Assembly (NCBI RefSeq): GCF_000194155.1 | Contig: NZ_GL877879.1 | Location: 1,910,637-1,974,636 of the forward strand | DNA length: 64,000 bases | Direction: 5' to 3' | Source of the DNA: Saccharopolyspora spinosa NRRL 18395 | Lineage (GTDB): Bacteria > Actinomycetota > Actinomycetes > Mycobacteriales > Pseudonocardiaceae | Part shown: one piece after another, positions 52,108-63,138 of the stretch | Numbering within the stretch: position 1 is the first letter of the stretch | How the letters are laid out: the number at the start of each line of letters is the position of its first letter | Program-made: the position numbers and the translations under genes | The notes under the pieces: model-generated | What the model saw: the letters and a program-made list of their open reading frames with translations, nothing else | What the model was told of the DNA's origin: nothing | The model's database searches: none

Positions 52108-53695
52108 GTAAACATTCAGGTGCTTTGCTGTGGGCATGCTGAAGTCCCCGGCTCTTGCGGGTCGGGTGTGGGGGTGGTAAATATGCCGGTGGTTTAGATC
52201 GGTGGGGGCAGCGCTGGTTGCCAGGGGTTGCCTGTGATGGCCTGGCGTAGTGCGGTCATGACGTTGACACCCTGTTTGCGGGCGGTGTCGATGTAGCTGC
52301 GGATGTTCAACCGATCTTGGGTGATGTCTTCGCTGGTCAAACGCCCGGAGATCTTTTGCTGTGTTTTCGTGGGCCGCAGGTTGCGTTCGCTGATGTTGTT
52401 GGTCGGCCAGACCCGGGTGTCGCCGCTGAAGCGGAGAACATCGCCTTGGCGGTCGCGGCAGAACTCCAGCAGTTCCCGCCCGGGGCGTTGCGCCGTCGAC
52501 GAAGGCGGCCCGGGCACCCGCGGAACCCGGGAAATCCCGACCTTGACCGCGTTATCGAACTCGGTGATCAGCGGGCCGGACACCCGTGGGTCGATCTCGG
52601 CCAAGCGCTTCTCCCTGGCTTGGTGCCAGGCTTTGATCAGACCGCGTAAAGCGCGTTGGGCCTGTTTCGGCCAGTGCTCATCCGGGTAGGTTTCCGCCGC
52701 GTCGGCGAAGTCCCGCAGCAGGTGAGCAACACAGGCCTGATGCCCGGCTAGGTTCTCCCAGCGCGAGTGAAAGTAGTTGCTGTAGCGGTCATGCACCGCG
52801 ATGCCGGCGAATCCGGGCAGGATCCCGGCATCGGCAAACGAGTCCAGATCCCGTCCACCCAAGTGATAAACCGTGGCGGTCTCGGTGGAAGCCGACAACA
52901 CGTATCGCCTCCTCGACCCGGCGGGACCGACGCGCAGGGTGGTCTCGTCGAACCCGGCCACGTGCGCCATCGTGATCAGCGACCTGATCACGGCCACGAC
53001 CTCGTTCACCGCGCGGGCGCATCGGGTCAGCATGCCGTGCACGAACCCACCCGACGGGCCCTTTCCGCCTGTGAGGTCGGCGATCAGCTGGACACAGCGC
53101 TGCACCGGAACGTGTTGGTAGACAAGCAGATACACCACCAGCGATCGCAGATTCGGCCCATAACTCAACGGCGAGTCCGGCACCTCATCGGGCAGGGAGC
53201 CGAGGTGTTCGGTGCCGCAGGCACACCGCACCCGGTGCACATCGTGCTGCCAAACTGTGAGACGCACTTCGGGCAGGTCGTGAACCTGGTGGGAACGTTC
53301 GACACCCAGATCCTCGGCGAAGGCTAAATCAGCACCGCAACCACAGTTCCCGCTCGGGCGATGCGGCACAGTCGTATCCGGCACCGCCCACGACATCGCA
53401 CTGCCCGGCGCGCCTTTCTGCTTGCCTCGTTTACGGTCGGCCCGCTTCGCCGGTTTCGCCGCTGGCGTGGCCCGGCCGGGCAAATCATCGGCGGAGGGAG
53501 GCATCGAACTATTCGCGCTGTTGCGGCTGACCTGCCGTTCCAGCTGCTTGACCCGCTCGGTCAACTTGGCGTTGGACTCCAGGAGCCGTTCAACGAGCGC
53601 GATCAGCTCCTCACGCGAGAGCTCCTCCAACCCAGCCACGAGCCAAGATCATCACACTTCGCGCCCGAGATCAACTCAGGCACCTGAATGTTTAC
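52108..53695 (-). mobile_element. IS66-family insertion sequence with 8-bp target duplication
   Basis: Terminal inverted repeats GTAAACATTCAGGTGC (52108-52123) and its exact complement (53680-53695) bound a 1588-bp element. CGCGAAGC is found immediately outside both ends (52100-52107 and 53696-53703), the 8-bp duplication expected for IS66. It holds only the transposase gene, with no TnpA/TnpB accessory genes, as in the ISBst12 group. Confidence 0.93.
52194..53639 (-). CDS. IS66-family transposase
   Basis: An intact 481-residue DDE transposase. The N-terminal leucine-zipper-like part (LIALVERLLESNAKLTERVK) is followed by the zinc-finger region NCGCGADLAFAEDL with CRCACGTE-type cysteines. Catalytic acids lie in VAGFDETTLRVG, IAVHDRYSNYF and NNISERNLRPTKTQQKISG. 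It is read in the opposite direction to the gene it interrupts. Confidence 0.95.
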   Translation of the reverse strand: MAGLEELSREELIALVERLLESNAKLTERVKQLERQVSRNSANSSMPPSADDLPGRATPAAKPAKRADRKRGKQKGAPGSAMSWAVPDTTVPHRPSGNCGCGADLAFAEDLGVERSHQVHDLPEVRLTVWQHDVHRVRCACGTEHLGSLPDEVPDSPLSYGPNLRSLVVYLLVYQHVPVQRCVQLIADLTGGKGPSGGFVHGMLTRCARAVNEVVAVIRSLITMAHVAGFDETTLRVGPAGSRRRYVLSASTETATVYHLGGRDLDSFADAGILPGFAGIAVHDRYSNYFHSRWENLAGHQACVAHLLRDFADAAETYPDEHWPKQAQRALRGLIKAWHQAREKRLAEIDPRVSGPLITEFDNAVKVGISRVPRVPGPPSSTAQRPGRELLEFCRDRQGDVLRFSGDTRVWPTNNISERNLRPTKTQQKISGRLTSEDITQDRLNIRSYIDTARKQGVNVMTALRQAITGNPWQPALPPPI

Positions 53696-53793
53696 CGCGA
53701 AGCGGCCCTGGAATCCCCACAAATCCCCCGCCGAACCCAAGCCCTGAACCGCCCGATATCCACCAAAGTCCCCACCCCCCATCGAAGGCCTCT

Positions 53794-53846
53794 GAGGTGA
53801 GGGGCACCCTTGGGCGGGTGAACCGCTCAAGGGTGCCCCTCACCTC
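53794..53846. terminator. 19-bp perfect inverted repeat
   Basis: Arm GAGGTGAGGGGCACCCTTG (53794-53812) pairs exactly with 53828-53846. The right arm, with two more bases, recurs at 55162-55182. It may be a bidirectional terminator or a mobile palindromic repeat. Confidence 0.6.
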
Positions 53847-53906
53847 TCCCCCTTTCGGCTGACTTGAGTTATCCACAGCGGATAGGTCTATCCACAAATT
53901 GCCGAA

Positions 53907-54884
53907 ATGACGTGGAGCGCAACCGAAGTATTGGCAATCGTTGAAGGCATGTCTCGAAAGACGCCAATTGACTGGGATGCAATCGCGACCGTCGCGAAGA
54001 ACAGGATCATCACCACGCGAGAACTTGACGACCTGGGGGTGCCACGAAAAACGGTGTCCGACCGAACAGATCCTGGTGGACCGTGGCGACGACTGTTGCC
54101 CGGCGTAATCCAGCTTTCTACCGGACACTTGACAACCGAGCAACGCTACGACGCCGCGCTGCGCTACGGCGGACCGGAGGCGGTGCTGACAGGAATCAGT
54201 GCGGCACGTCTCGGCGGGCTGCAACACCTGCCTGAAGCAGCCGGCGTCCACATCCTCATCCCGCACAGGTCCCGATGCCTCAGCTCGAGGTTCGTCACCA
54301 TTGAGCGAACGAGGCGCCTCCCGGCACCCGACTGCCGCGCGGGCTTCGCAGTGGCGCCGTTGGTTCGCGCAGTGCTCGATGCTGCGCGAAGGTTCAGGGA
54401 ACTGGACGAGGTTCGCGCACTGCTGGCCGAGGCCGTACAACGTGGCTTGGTAAAACCGGAGCTACTCAAGAAGGAGCTGGAAGAGGGTTCCGGCCGGGGA
54501 ACACGGCTACCTCGGATGGTGCTGGACGAAATGCTCGCCAACGTCCACTCCGCTGCCGAAGGCTGGGCCTTCCGCTTGGCCGAACGCAGCGGGCTGCCGC
54601 CAATGCAGTGGAACGTCCGCCTGCTCGATAGCTCCGGAAAGCTACTTGGTATTCCCGATGGCTGGATCGACGAAGTGGGCCTTGCTTGGCAGATTGATTC
54701 ACGCGCATACCATCTGTCGCCGACGAGCTACGACGCTACCGTGCAGCGACACTCGATGATGACGGCCGCTGGAATCATCGTCGTCCACACCCTGCCAACG
54801 CAGTTGCGCACCGATCCGGACACCGTTCTAGAGCAACTTCGTGGTGCATACCGGCTAGCCGGGCATTCCGCACATGAGGGTTGA
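53907..54884 (+). CDS. AbiEi-antitoxin-domain protein with C-terminal DUF559-like fold
   Basis: A 325-residue protein of an actinomycete family annotated by its type IV toxin-antitoxin AbiEi-like N-terminal domain. The helix-turn-helix is TRELDDLGVPRKTVSDRTDP, followed by GGPWRRLLPGVIQLSTG. A middle part has GGPEAVLTGISAARLGGL and HILIPHRSR. The C-terminal region has LAWQIDSRAYHLSP, resembling the Vsr/DUF559 endonuclease-like core (W-x-D-S). No AbiEii toxin gene lies nearby, so it may be a solitary family member with another role. The gene is AT-richer than its neighbours and bracketed by copies of one 21-bp sequence. Confidence 0.75.
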   Translation: MTWSATEVLAIVEGMSRKTPIDWDAIATVAKNRIITTRELDDLGVPRKTVSDRTDPGGPWRRLLPGVIQLSTGHLTTEQRYDAALRYGGPEAVLTGISAARLGGLQHLPEAAGVHILIPHRSRCLSSRFVTIERTRRLPAPDCRAGFAVAPLVRAVLDAARRFRELDEVRALLAEAVQRGLVKPELLKKELEEGSGRGTRLPRMVLDEMLANVHSAAEGWAFRLAERSGLPPMQWNVRLLDSSGKLLGIPDGWIDEVGLAWQIDSRAYHLSPTSYDATVQRHSMMTAAGIIVVHTLPTQLRTDPDTVLEQLRGAYRLAGHSAHEG

Positions 54885-55189
54885 TCAACTCGGCCTGGTC
54901 GTCATGTTCTGGATCCACGACCGAACACCCTGTCAGAGCCCTTGAACGGGAAGACACAGGCCCGGCCGATCAACTCACCTATGCCCATGTGCGGATGACG
55001 GGGCTAGCGATGCAACGCCCACGCCCTCCAGTCACTGCCGTAACCAGATCGACCAAAGCGTGAAGCGCACCTTTCCCCAAGCACACCCAAGCACACCCAA
55101 GCAAATTGACAGAAGGCATCCTTCACTCGGGCCGCATCGACAGCGCCACTCCAGCGCATCTCTCAAGGGTGCCCCTCACCTCGAAAAAA
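54885..55189. repeat. intergenic stretch with repeats
   Basis: About 305 bp holding no supported gene. A 10-base unit AAGCACACCC occurs twice in tandem near 55079-55098. The 21-bp sequence at 55162-55182 is identical to the right side of the hairpin at 53826-53846. The AT-rich tail GAAAAAATTACG after it could aid termination of gltD from the other side. Confidence 0.55.
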
Positions 55190-56641
55190 TTACGTTAGTG
55201 GGTGGTCTGTTGGGGTGATTGGGGCTGGAAGGACGACTCGGCCGGTCAGGTAGTTGTCGACTCCTGCCGCCGCCGAGCGGCCCTCGGCTATCGCCCAGAC
55301 GATCAGGGACTGGCCTCGGCCCATGTCCCCGGCCGTGAAGATCCCGTCCACACTGGACATGAAGTTCTCGTCGCGGGCGACGTTGCCGCGCGCGTCCAGG
55401 GTGACGCCCAGGTGTTCCAGCAGGCCTGCTCGTTCCGGGCCTACGAAGCCCATCGCGAGCAGTACCAGCTGCGCCGGGAGTTCCCGCTCCGTGCCCGCCA
55501 CCGGCTCGAAGCCGGCGTCGGTGCGCCGCACCTCCACTAGGCGCAGCGCTCGCACCTCGCCTTGGTCGTCGCCCAGGAACTCCTGGGTGTTGACCGAATA
55601 CAGGCGCTCGCCGCCCTCCTCGTGCGCCGACGAGACCCGGTAGATCATCGGGTAGGTCGGCCACGGGTGCGCCTCGGATCGGGACGCCGGCGGCATCGGC
55701 ATGATCTCCAGCTGCGTGACCGATGCCGCGCCCTGCCGGTGCGCCGTGCCCACGCAGTCCGCTCCCGTGTCACCGCCGCCGATGACCACCACGTGCTTGC
55801 CCTCGGCGTGGATCGGCGAGCGCGCCAGGTCGCCCTCCTGCACCTTGTTCGCCAGCGGCAGGTACTCCATCGCCTGGTGCACACCGTCGAGCTCGCGCCC
55901 CGGCGCCGGCAGGTCGCGGGCTTGCGTCGCACCGCCCGCGAGCACCACCGCGTCGTACCCGGAGCGCAGCTGCTCGACCGTCACGTCCACGCCGACGTTC
56001 ACGCCGGTGCGGAATTCGGTGCCTTCGGCCCGCATCTGGCCCAGGCGCCGGTCCAGCCGGCGCTTCTCCAGCTTGAACTCCGGGATGCCGTAGCGCAGCA
56101 GCCCGCCGATGCGGTCCGCCCGCTCGTAGACCACCACGCTGTGGCCCACGCGGGTCAGTTGCTGCGCCGCCGCGAGTCCGGCGGGCCCGGAGCCGACCAC
56201 GGCGACCTTCTTACCCGTGACGGCGCGAGGCAGCTGCGGCCGGACCAAGCCGGCGTCCCAGGCCTTGTCGATGATCGTGATCTCGACCTGCTTGATGCTG
56301 ACCGGGTCGGAGTTGATCCCGACGACGCAGGCCGTCTCGCACGGCGCGGGGCACAACGTCCCGGTGAACTCCGGGAAGTTGTTCGTGGCGTGCAACCGCT
56401 GCGCGGCTTCCTGCCAGTCGTCCCGCCACACCAGGTCGTTCCACTCCGGGATCAGGTTGCCCAGCGGACAGCCCTGGTGGCAGAACGGGATCCCGCAGTC
56501 CATGCAGCGGCTGGCCTGCTTCTGCAGCTTGGGCTGTTCGAACTCCAGGTAGACCTCGCGCCAGTCCTTGATGCGCACGTCCACCGGGCGACGCTGCGGC
56601 GTTTCCCGCGGCGTCGTCATGAATCCCTTGGGGTCAGCCAT
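55190..56641 (-). CDS. gltD: glutamate synthase (NADPH) small subunit
   Basis: The 483-residue beta subunit of glutamate synthase, which passes electrons from NADPH through FAD and 4Fe-4S clusters to the large subunit. The N-terminal cluster cysteines are in [20 protein letters not shown] and [13 protein letters not shown]. The FAD motif is [20 protein letters not shown], and the NADPH motif is [21 protein letters not shown] late [18 protein letters not shown] closes the FAD site. Its ATG at 56641 lies 8 bases inside the end of gltB, showing translational coupling. Length and motifs are normal. Confidence 0.97.
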   Translation of the reverse strand: MADPKGFMTTPRETPQRRPVDVRIKDWREVYLEFEQPKLQKQASRCMDCGIPFCHQGCPLGNLIPEWNDLVWRDDWQEAAQRLHATNNFPEFTGTLCPAPCETACVVGINSDPVSIKQVEITIIDKAWDAGLVRPQLPRAVTGKKVAVVGSGPAGLAAAQQLTRVGHSVVVYERADRIGGLLRYGIPEFKLEKRRLDRRLGQMRAEGTEFRTGVNVGVDVTVEQLRSGYDAVVLAGGATQARDLPAPGRELDGVHQAMEYLPLANKVQEGDLARSPIHAEGKHVVVIGGGDTGADCVGTAHRQGAASVTQLEIMPMPPASRSEAHPWPTYPMIYRVSSAHEEGGERLYSVNTQEFLGDDQGEVRALRLVEVRRTDAGFEPVAGTERELPAQLVLLAMGFVGPERAGLLEHLGVTLDARGNVARDENFMSSVDGIFTAGDMGRGQSLIVWAIAEGRSAAAGVDNYLTGRVVLPAPITPTDHPLT

Positions 56642-59600
56642 GTGCGGCCTCCATGATCGCCTCGTTGACGTCGCGCCCGTCGCGTTCGGCGGCGCTTCGG
56701 GCCGCGAGCACCCGCTTGAAGTCCTTCGGCATTACCTTCCCGAAGCGCTCGACCGCGGTGTCCCAGTCGGCCAGCAGTTCCCGCGCCACGGCCGACTCGG
56801 TCTGCTCGTAGTGCCGCCGCACCCGGTCGTGCAGGAACTCGCGGTCCGCGTCGTCCAGCGGGTCCAAGTCGACCATCTCGGGGTTGATCCGTTTGGGGTT
56901 CAGGTCCAGCAGGTACGCGATGCCGCCGGACATGCCGGCCGCGAAGTTGCGGCCGGTGCTGCCGAGGATCACCACGCGACCACCGGTCATGTACTCGCAA
57001 CCGTGGTCACCGACGCCTTCGACGACGGCCACGGCACCCGAGTTGCGCACCGCGAACCGCTCGCCGACCACGCCGCGCACGAACATCTCGCCACCGGTCG
57101 CGCCGTAGAGCAGCACGTTTCCGGCGATGATGTTCTGCTCGGCCGCGAACGGCGCCGAAGCGTCCGGGCGAACCACGATTCGCCCGCCGGACAAGCCCTT
57201 TCCGACGTAGTCGTTGGCGTCGCCCAGCAAACGCAGGGTGATGCCCTGCGGCAGGAACGCGCCGAAGGACTGCCCGGCCGATCCGGTGAACGTCACGTCG
57301 ATGGTGTCGTCCGCCAGGCCTTCGCCGCCCCACCGCCTGGTCAGCTCCGAGCCGAGCATGGTTCCGACCGTGCGGTTGACGTTGCGCACCGGCATGTCCA
57401 GCCGAACCGAGGTGCCTTCCTTCAGCGCCCCCTCGCACAGCTGGATCAGCGTGTTGTCCAGCGCCTTCTCCAGACCGTGGTCCTGCTCGGCGGTCTGGTG
57501 CCGTGCGGCGCCGCGCGGCAGTTCCGGCACGTGCGTGATCGGCGCCAGGTCGAGGCCCTGGGCCTTCCAGTACCCCACTGCCTCGGAGGTGTCCAGCAGG
57601 TCGGCGTGCCCGATCGCCTCGGCGAGTGTCCGGAATCCCAGCGCCGCCAGGTATTCCCGCACTTCCTGCGCGATGAACTCGAAGAAGTTCACCACGTACT
57701 CGGCCTTGCCGGTGAACTTCTCGCGCAGCTGCGGGTTCTGGGTGGCCACGCCCACCGGGCAGGTGTCGAGGTGGCAGACCCGCATCATGATGCAGCCGGA
57801 GACCACCAGCGGCGCGGTGGCGAAACCGTACTCCTCGGCACCCAGCAGAGCCGCGATCACCACGTCGCGTCCGGTCTTGAGCTGACCGTCGGTCTGCACG
57901 ACGATCCGGTCGCGCAGGTCGTTGGCCAGCAGCGTCTGCTGCGTCTCGGCCAACCCGAGCTCCCACGGACCACCCGCGTGCTTGATCGACGACAGCGGCG
58001 AAGCACCGGTGCCGCCGTCGTGCCCGGAGATCAGCACGACATCGGCGTGCGCCTTGGACACACCTGCGGCTACCGTGCCGACACCGACCTCGGACACCAG
58101 CTTGACGTGGATCCGCGCCCTGGGGTTGGCGTTCTTCAGGTCGTGGATGAGCTGCGCCAGGTCCTCGATCGAGTAGATGTCGTGGTGCGGTGGCGGGGAG
58201 ATCAGGCCCACGCCCGGCGTGGAGTGCCGGGTCTTGGCCACCCACGGGTACACCTTGTGGCCGGGCAGCTGCCCGCCCTCGCCGGGCTTCGCGCCCTGCG
58301 CCATCTTGATCTGGATGTCGTCGGAGTTGACAAGGTATTCGCTGGTCACGCCGAACCTGCCGCTCGCGACCTGCTTGATCGCCGAGCGCCGCGAATCGCC
58401 GCTGGCGTCCCGGGTGAAGCGCTCGGCGTCCTCGCCGCCCTCGCCGGTGTTGGACTTGCCGCCCAACCGGTTCATCGCGATGGCCAGCACCTCGTGCATC
58501 TCCTGCGAGATGGACCCGTAGGAGATGGCGCCGGTGGCGAACCGCTTCACGATGGACGAGACCGGCTCGACCTGCTCGATCGGCACCGGCTTTCGCGCGC
58601 CCTCGCGGAGCTTGAACAGCCCGCGCAGGGTCATCAGCTCCCGCGACTGGTCGTCGACGGCCCTGGTGTACTCCTTGAACACCTCGTAGCGGCCGCTGCG
58701 GGTGGAGTGCTGGAGCTTGAACACCGTCTGCGGGTTGAACAGGTGCGGCTCGCCTTCGCGCCGCCACTGGTACTCGCCGCCGACCTGCAGCTTCCGGTGC
58801 GGCGCCGCCACGCCGTCGGACGGGTATGCCCGGCGGTGGCGTTCGGCGATCTCCTGCGCGAGCACGTCGAATCCGACGCCGCCGAGCCGCGAAGTGGTGC
58901 CGGTGAAGCACTGCTGCACGACCTCTTCGCCGAGCCCGATGGCCTCGAAGATCTGCGCGCCGGTGTAGGAGGCCACAGTGGACACGCCCATCTTGGACAT
59001 GGTCTTGCGAACGCCCTTGCCCAGCGCCTTGATGAGGTTCGCGGTCGCTTGCTTGGCGTCCACGTCCTGGATGACTCCGCCGCGAACCAGGTCCTCGACG
59101 GTGGCCATCGCCACATACGGGTTAACGGCCGCGGCGCCGTAACCGATGAGCAAAGCGACATGGTGCACTTCGCGGACGTCGCCGGCTTCGACGATCAGGC
59201 CCACCTGGGTGCGCTTCTTCTCACGCACCAGGTGGTGGTGCACGGCACCGGTGGCCAGCAGCGACGGGATCGGCGCGTGCTCGGCGTCGGCCGAGCGGTC
59301 CGAGAGCACCAGCACGTGCGCCCCGTCGGCGACGGCGGCCGAGACCTCTTCGCGGATCTCGTCGAGCCGCGTGCGCAGCGCCTCGCCACCACCTGCGACG
59401 TGGTAGGTCATCTGGATCACCGCGGGTTTGAGGCCCGGGCGGTCGCCGTCATCGTTGAGGTGCACGATCTTGGCGAGCTCGTCGTTGTCCAGTACCGGGA
59501 ACGGCAGCGCCAAGTTCCGGCAGGCCCGCGGGTCGTGGTCGAGCAGGTTGTGTTCAGGCCCGACGTGGGTGCGCAGCGAGGTGACCAGCTCTTCCCGGAT

Positions 59601-61199
59601 CGCGTCCAGCGGCGGGTTGGTGACCTGCGCGAACAACTGCGTGAAGTAGTCGAACAGCTGCCGCGGGCGTTCGGAGAAGGCGGCGAAGGGCACGTCGTTG
59701 CCCATCGAGCCGATCGGCTCGGCGCCGGTGGTGGCCATCGGCTTGAGCAGGACGCCCAGCTCTTCCTGCGAGTAGCCGAAGACCTGCTGCCGGTGCACCA
59801 GCGAGTCGTGCGAGGGCAGCTCGCGCTCACGGTCCGGCAGGTCCGCGAGGTGCACTACGCCTGCGTCCAGCCATTCCTGGTAGGGGAATTCGGCGGCGAG
59901 TTCGCCCTTGGTCTCGTCGTCGTCGACGATGCGGCCCTTGCCGGTGTCGACCAGGAACATCCGGCCGGGTTGCAGGCGGCCCTTGCGGACGATCTTGTCC
60001 GCGTCGACTTCCAGCACGCCGACTTCGCTGGCGAGCACCACGAGCCCGTCCTCGGTGACCCAGTAGCGCCCCGGCCGCAGGCCGTTGCGGTCGAGCACCG
60101 CGCCGATCTGGGTGCCGTCGGTGAAGGCCACCAGCGCCGGGCCATCCCAGGGTTCCATCAGGTAGTTGTGGAACTCGTAGAACGCGCGGCGGGCGGGGTC
60201 CATCTCGGCGTGGTTCTCCCACGCCTCCGGGATCATCATCAGCACCGCGTGCGGCAGCGACCGGCCGCCCAGGTGCAGCAACTCCAGCACTTCGTCGAAG
60301 GTCGCCGAGTCGCTGGCGTCCGGGGTGGCGATCGGGAACAGCCGCCGCAGGTCACCGGGGATCAGGTCGGTGGCCAGCATGCTCTCCCGGGTCCGCATCC
60401 AATTGCGGTTGCCCTTGAGGGTGTTGATCTCGCCGTTGTGCGCGATGAACCGGTACGGGTGGGCCAGCGGCCACGACGGGAACGTGTTGGTGGAGAACCG
60501 GCTGTGCACCAGGCCGATCGCGCTGGTGAAGCGTTCGTCACGCAGGTCGGGGTAGAACGCGCCGAGCTGGGCCTCGGTCAGCATCCCCTTGTAGACGATG
60601 GTGCGCGCCGACAGGCTCGGGAAGTACACGTCGGCTTCGTGCTCGGCCCGCTTGCGGACGCAGAACGCCCGCCGCTCGAACTCCAGCGCCGTCTCGCCCT
60701 GCGCGGCATCGGTGCCGTGGCCGACGAAGAGCTGCCGGAAGCCGGGCATCGTTTCGCGCGCCGAACTGCCGGCGCAGCCGGTTTCCACCGGCAGTTCGCG
60801 CCAGCCGAGCAGCCGCAGGCCCTCCTCCGCCACGATCCGCTCGATGGTCGCCACCGCGTGCGCCGCTTCATCGGGGTCGGCGGGCAGGAACGCGGTTCCC
60901 GCCGCGTAACCGCCGCGTTCGGGCAGCTCGAAGGGTACGACGGCGCGGAAGAACTCGTCCGGGATCTGGGTCAGCAGACCGACGCCGTCCCCGGTCTCGG
61001 GGTCGGCGCCCTTGGCACCGCGGTGCTCCAGGTTGCGCAGTGCCGTCAGCGCTTTCGCGACCAGGTCGTGGCTGCGCCTACCGCGCAGGTCGGCGACGAA
61101 GGCGACCCCGCACGCGTCGTGTTCGTTGGCCGGGTCGTAGAGACCTTGGGCGGCGGCGCTACGCTGCGCCGATTTTCTTGCATGGTGGGAAAGGGGCAT
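56634..61199 (-). CDS. gltB: glutamate synthase (NADPH) large subunit
   Basis: The 1521-residue alpha subunit that transfers the amide of glutamine to 2-oxoglutarate to give two glutamates. The start ATG 61199 has GGGAGG upstream; the frame runs open to 61364 but with no family match. The N-terminal propeptide of 29 residues ends before the nucleophile Cys30 in [14 protein letters not shown]. The glutaminase domain has [20 protein letters not shown] and [14 protein letters not shown]. The synthase domain has EGGEDAERF and [21 protein letters not shown] 3Fe-4S site is in [20 protein letters not shown]. The C-terminal GXGXG beta-helix domain is complete. Confidence 0.97.
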   Translation of the reverse strand: MPLSHHARKSAQRSAAAQGLYDPANEHDACGVAFVADLRGRRSHDLVAKALTALRNLEHRGAKGADPETGDGVGLLTQIPDEFFRAVVPFELPERGGYAAGTAFLPADPDEAAHAVATIERIVAEEGLRLLGWRELPVETGCAGSSARETMPGFRQLFVGHGTDAAQGETALEFERRAFCVRKRAEHEADVYFPSLSARTIVYKGMLTEAQLGAFYPDLRDERFTSAIGLVHSRFSTNTFPSWPLAHPYRFIAHNGEINTLKGNRNWMRTRESMLATDLIPGDLRRLFPIATPDASDSATFDEVLELLHLGGRSLPHAVLMMIPEAWENHAEMDPARRAFYEFHNYLMEPWDGPALVAFTDGTQIGAVLDRNGLRPGRYWVTEDGLVVLASEVGVLEVDADKIVRKGRLQPGRMFLVDTGKGRIVDDDETKGELAAEFPYQEWLDAGVVHLADLPDRERELPSHDSLVHRQQVFGYSQEELGVLLKPMATTGAEPIGSMGNDVPFAAFSERPRQLFDYFTQLFAQVTNPPLDAIREELVTSLRTHVGPEHNLLDHDPRACRNLALPFPVLDNDELAKIVHLNDDGDRPGLKPAVIQMTYHVAGGGEALRTRLDEIREEVSAAVADGAHVLVLSDRSADAEHAPIPSLLATGAVHHHLVREKKRTQVGLIVEAGDVREVHHVALLIGYGAAAVNPYVAMATVEDLVRGGVIQDVDAKQATANLIKALGKGVRKTMSKMGVSTVASYTGAQIFEAIGLGEEVVQQCFTGTTSRLGGVGFDVLAQEIAERHRRAYPSDGVAAPHRKLQVGGEYQWRREGEPHLFNPQTVFKLQHSTRSGRYEVFKEYTRAVDDQSRELMTLRGLFKLREGARKPVPIEQVEPVSSIVKRFATGAISYGSISQEMHEVLAIAMNRLGGKSNTGEGGEDAERFTRDASGDSRRSAIKQVASGRFGVTSEYLVNSDDIQIKMAQGAKPGEGGQLPGHKVYPWVAKTRHSTPGVGLISPPPHHDIYSIEDLAQLIHDLKNANPRARIHVKLVSEVGVGTVAAGVSKAHADVVLISGHDGGTGASPLSSIKHAGGPWELGLAETQQTLLANDLRDRIVVQTDGQLKTGRDVVIAALLGAEEYGFATAPLVVSGCIMMRVCHLDTCPVGVATQNPQLREKFTGKAEYVVNFFEFIAQEVREYLAALGFRTLAEAIGHADLLDTSEAVGYWKAQGLDLAPITHVPELPRGAARHQTAEQDHGLEKALDNTLIQLCEGALKEGTSVRLDMPVRNVNRTVGTMLGSELTRRWGGEGLADDTIDVTFTGSAGQSFGAFLPQGITLRLLGDANDYVGKGLSGGRIVVRPDASAPFAAEQNIIAGNVLLYGATGGEMFVRGVVGERFAVRNSGAVAVVEGVGDHGCEYMTGGRVVILGSTGRNFAAGMSGGIAYLLDLNPKRINPEMVDLDPLDDADREFLHDRVRRHYEQTESAVARELLADWDTAVERFGKVMPKDFKRVLAARSAAERDGRDVNEAIMEAAHG

Positions 61200-61691
61200 C
61201 AGACCTCCCGTCGTCAGGCCGCGGGCTGCAGCAGGGCATGACTCACCCACCGCGATCCCGCAAGAGCCTTTGGGGGCACTGACAAAAGGATGCGCCGTTG
61301 CACTCTTGGTCAGTTTGAGGCACTCTACATAGCGAGCGGCCAGAAAGCTACCGTTAAGTAACACGAAGTTAAGCGAAGATTACGGGGCTCCCAGCCATTG
61401 GGACATCGTTGTCGCAATCCCGGTGGGCTCGGGAATTCTGCACCACGGCAATGTCCATACGCGACTGTTCGGCGCTCCGAGTGGCGTTGTTCACGATCTT
61501 CTTGCGGATCAGCGAATCACTGCTCAACATCTTCGGATTCGGTTCAGAACCAAGCATTTTCCGTAATCGACCGCACACCGAGCGTGCAGCACGGCAGAAT
61601 CACCCGATCGCCAACGAATTCGTCCCGTTGACCGTCCAATATCAAACAAATGCCGGAAAACCTGGCGCCGAAGGGGCGCTGGACAGCCGAA
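61200..61691. promoter_or_regulatory. gltB upstream region
   Basis: 492 bp between gltB and the upstream GT87 gene, both on the minus strand. GTTAAG occurs twice in the same direction at 61353 and 61368 (15-base period) with GTAAC between. This is reminiscent of nitrogen-regulator (GlnR-type) boxes but not a match I can assert. AT-rich patches occur at 61540-61660. No gene is supported. Confidence 0.4.
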
Positions 61692-63005
61692 TCAACTCCG
61701 GATCGCGGGCTTCGCGAATGGTTCTTCCGGCGCAACCACCAACGGACGATTTCGGGCAAAAAGACCGAGGAGTGCGAGCAAAACCAAACCGAGCAGCAGA
61801 TAGGGGTTGCCGAACAGGTGCTGCAGCGGCGTCCACGGCGGGCCGGTGGGCAGCATCCGGAACGATGCGACGAGCACGGTCACCAGGGTCACCCCGGCGA
61901 CCACGAGCCAACGCGGGCTGCGCAGCCGGGCGGCGTAGGCGAGCAGCACCAGCAGTCCGGGCGCGCACCAGACCCAGTGATCCGACCACGACGTCGGCGA
62001 CACCAGCAGCGCCAGCAGGCCGTTGGCGGTCACGGCGAGCGCCGGCTCGGACCGGCGGATCGCGAACGCCACGACGGCCACGCAGGCCAGCGAGATCACC
62101 AGCCACAGCCCGTTCTGCGCCACCGCGGGCAGTTCCAGCCGGGCCAGGCCGCCCATGATCGACTGGTTGGTGTGGAAGGCGGAGCCGCTGACGCCATGCG
62201 CCGGGCCCTTGCCGAACCAGTACTCCACGGCCGCTTGGTAATTCAGCGCGAAGCCCACCAGGGTGCCGAGCGCGGCGGTCGCCACCGCGGCCACCACCGC
62301 CCGGAAGTCCTTGCGGAACACGAAGAACAACAGAAATCCCGCAGGGGTGAGCTTGATCGCCGCGGCGATGCCGATCAGCAGGCCGCGCGGCCAGCGCGGG
62401 TTGCGCGCCAGGCAGTCGACGATCACCAGGCCCATCAGGGCGATGTTGATCTGGCCGAGCCCGAACGAGGCGTAGACAGGCTCCAGGAACAGCGTCCACG
62501 GCAGCAGCGCCATCGCCACCGCGAACGCGCCGCGCTTGCCGACCACCGGCCACAGGTGCCGGGTGACCAGGTACAGCGCGGCGCCGATGGCGAGCAGGTC
62601 AACGACGTAGAGCGCGACCAGCCCGGCGACGAACGGCAGCAGCGCGAACGGCAGCAGCGGCAGCAACGCGAACGGCGGGTACACCCAGGGCAGCACCCGG
62701 CCGATGCTGACGGTGGGGGCGGTGTTCATGATGTCGCCACCGGTCAGCCAGGTGTGCACCGCCCAGCGGTACACCTGGTAGTCGATGCCGGATCCCTGGT
62801 CCAGCCCGGCCCGGCGCATCAGCACCAGCAGCGTGAAGGACGCGATCAGCAGCGGCACCGAGAGCGCGATGACGGCGCGGGAGTGGTTCACGACGATTCC
62901 GCGAAGCCGGCCCGGCAGGCCGCCGAGGTTCAGGACAGCATGGCCGGACTCGAACTGCACCGTGGCCAACTGGGTCCTCTCGATCAGGCGACCGGCGTCT
63001 ACCAC
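61692..63005 (-). CDS. GT87-family polyprenol-phosphate mannosyltransferase-like membrane protein
   Basis: A 437-residue protein with about ten hydrophobic helices, such as VIALSVPLLIASFTLLVLM, LLPLLPFALLPFVAGLVALY and LLVLLAYAARL. Family features are an early extracytoplasmic DYQVYRWAVHTWLTGGDIM and WVYPPFALLPLLP, then GQINIALMGLVIVDCLA and the KLTPAGFLLFF segment. GT-C enzymes of this group use decaprenyl-phosphate-mannose outside the membrane to add alpha-mannose to lipoglycans or wall polymers. The GTG start at 63005 is accepted. A donor-specific claim cannot be made. Confidence 0.85.
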   Translation of the reverse strand: MVDAGRLIERTQLATVQFESGHAVLNLGGLPGRLRGIVVNHSRAVIALSVPLLIASFTLLVLMRRAGLDQGSGIDYQVYRWAVHTWLTGGDIMNTAPTVSIGRVLPWVYPPFALLPLLPFALLPFVAGLVALYVVDLLAIGAALYLVTRHLWPVVGKRGAFAVAMALLPWTLFLEPVYASFGLGQINIALMGLVIVDCLARNPRWPRGLLIGIAAAIKLTPAGFLLFFVFRKDFRAVVAAVATAALGTLVGFALNYQAAVEYWFGKGPAHGVSGSAFHTNQSIMGGLARLELPAVAQNGLWLVISLACVAVVAFAIRRSEPALAVTANGLLALLVSPTSWSDHWVWCAPGLLVLLAYAARLRSPRWLVVAGVTLVTVLVASFRMLPTGPPWTPLQHLFGNPYLLLGLVLLALLGLFARNRPLVVAPEEPFAKPAIRS

Positions 63006-63138
63006 CGTCGCGTGATCACCCGATCACGCCGAGTTCGCCAGGTCGCGGGAAACACCCGTGAACAACCGAGGAACTTTAACCCACCGCCGATCTCGACCGG
63101 CACACGCCTCGCCGCAGGACGGCAAGTCGCCTGGCGGT

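Noticed and set aside
56568-61241. A 1557-codon open frame on the plus strand opposite gltB
   Set aside because: It is the antisense shadow of a GC-rich gene; it has no motifs, is rich in Arg/His/Gly/Val, and gltB is certain from its domains.
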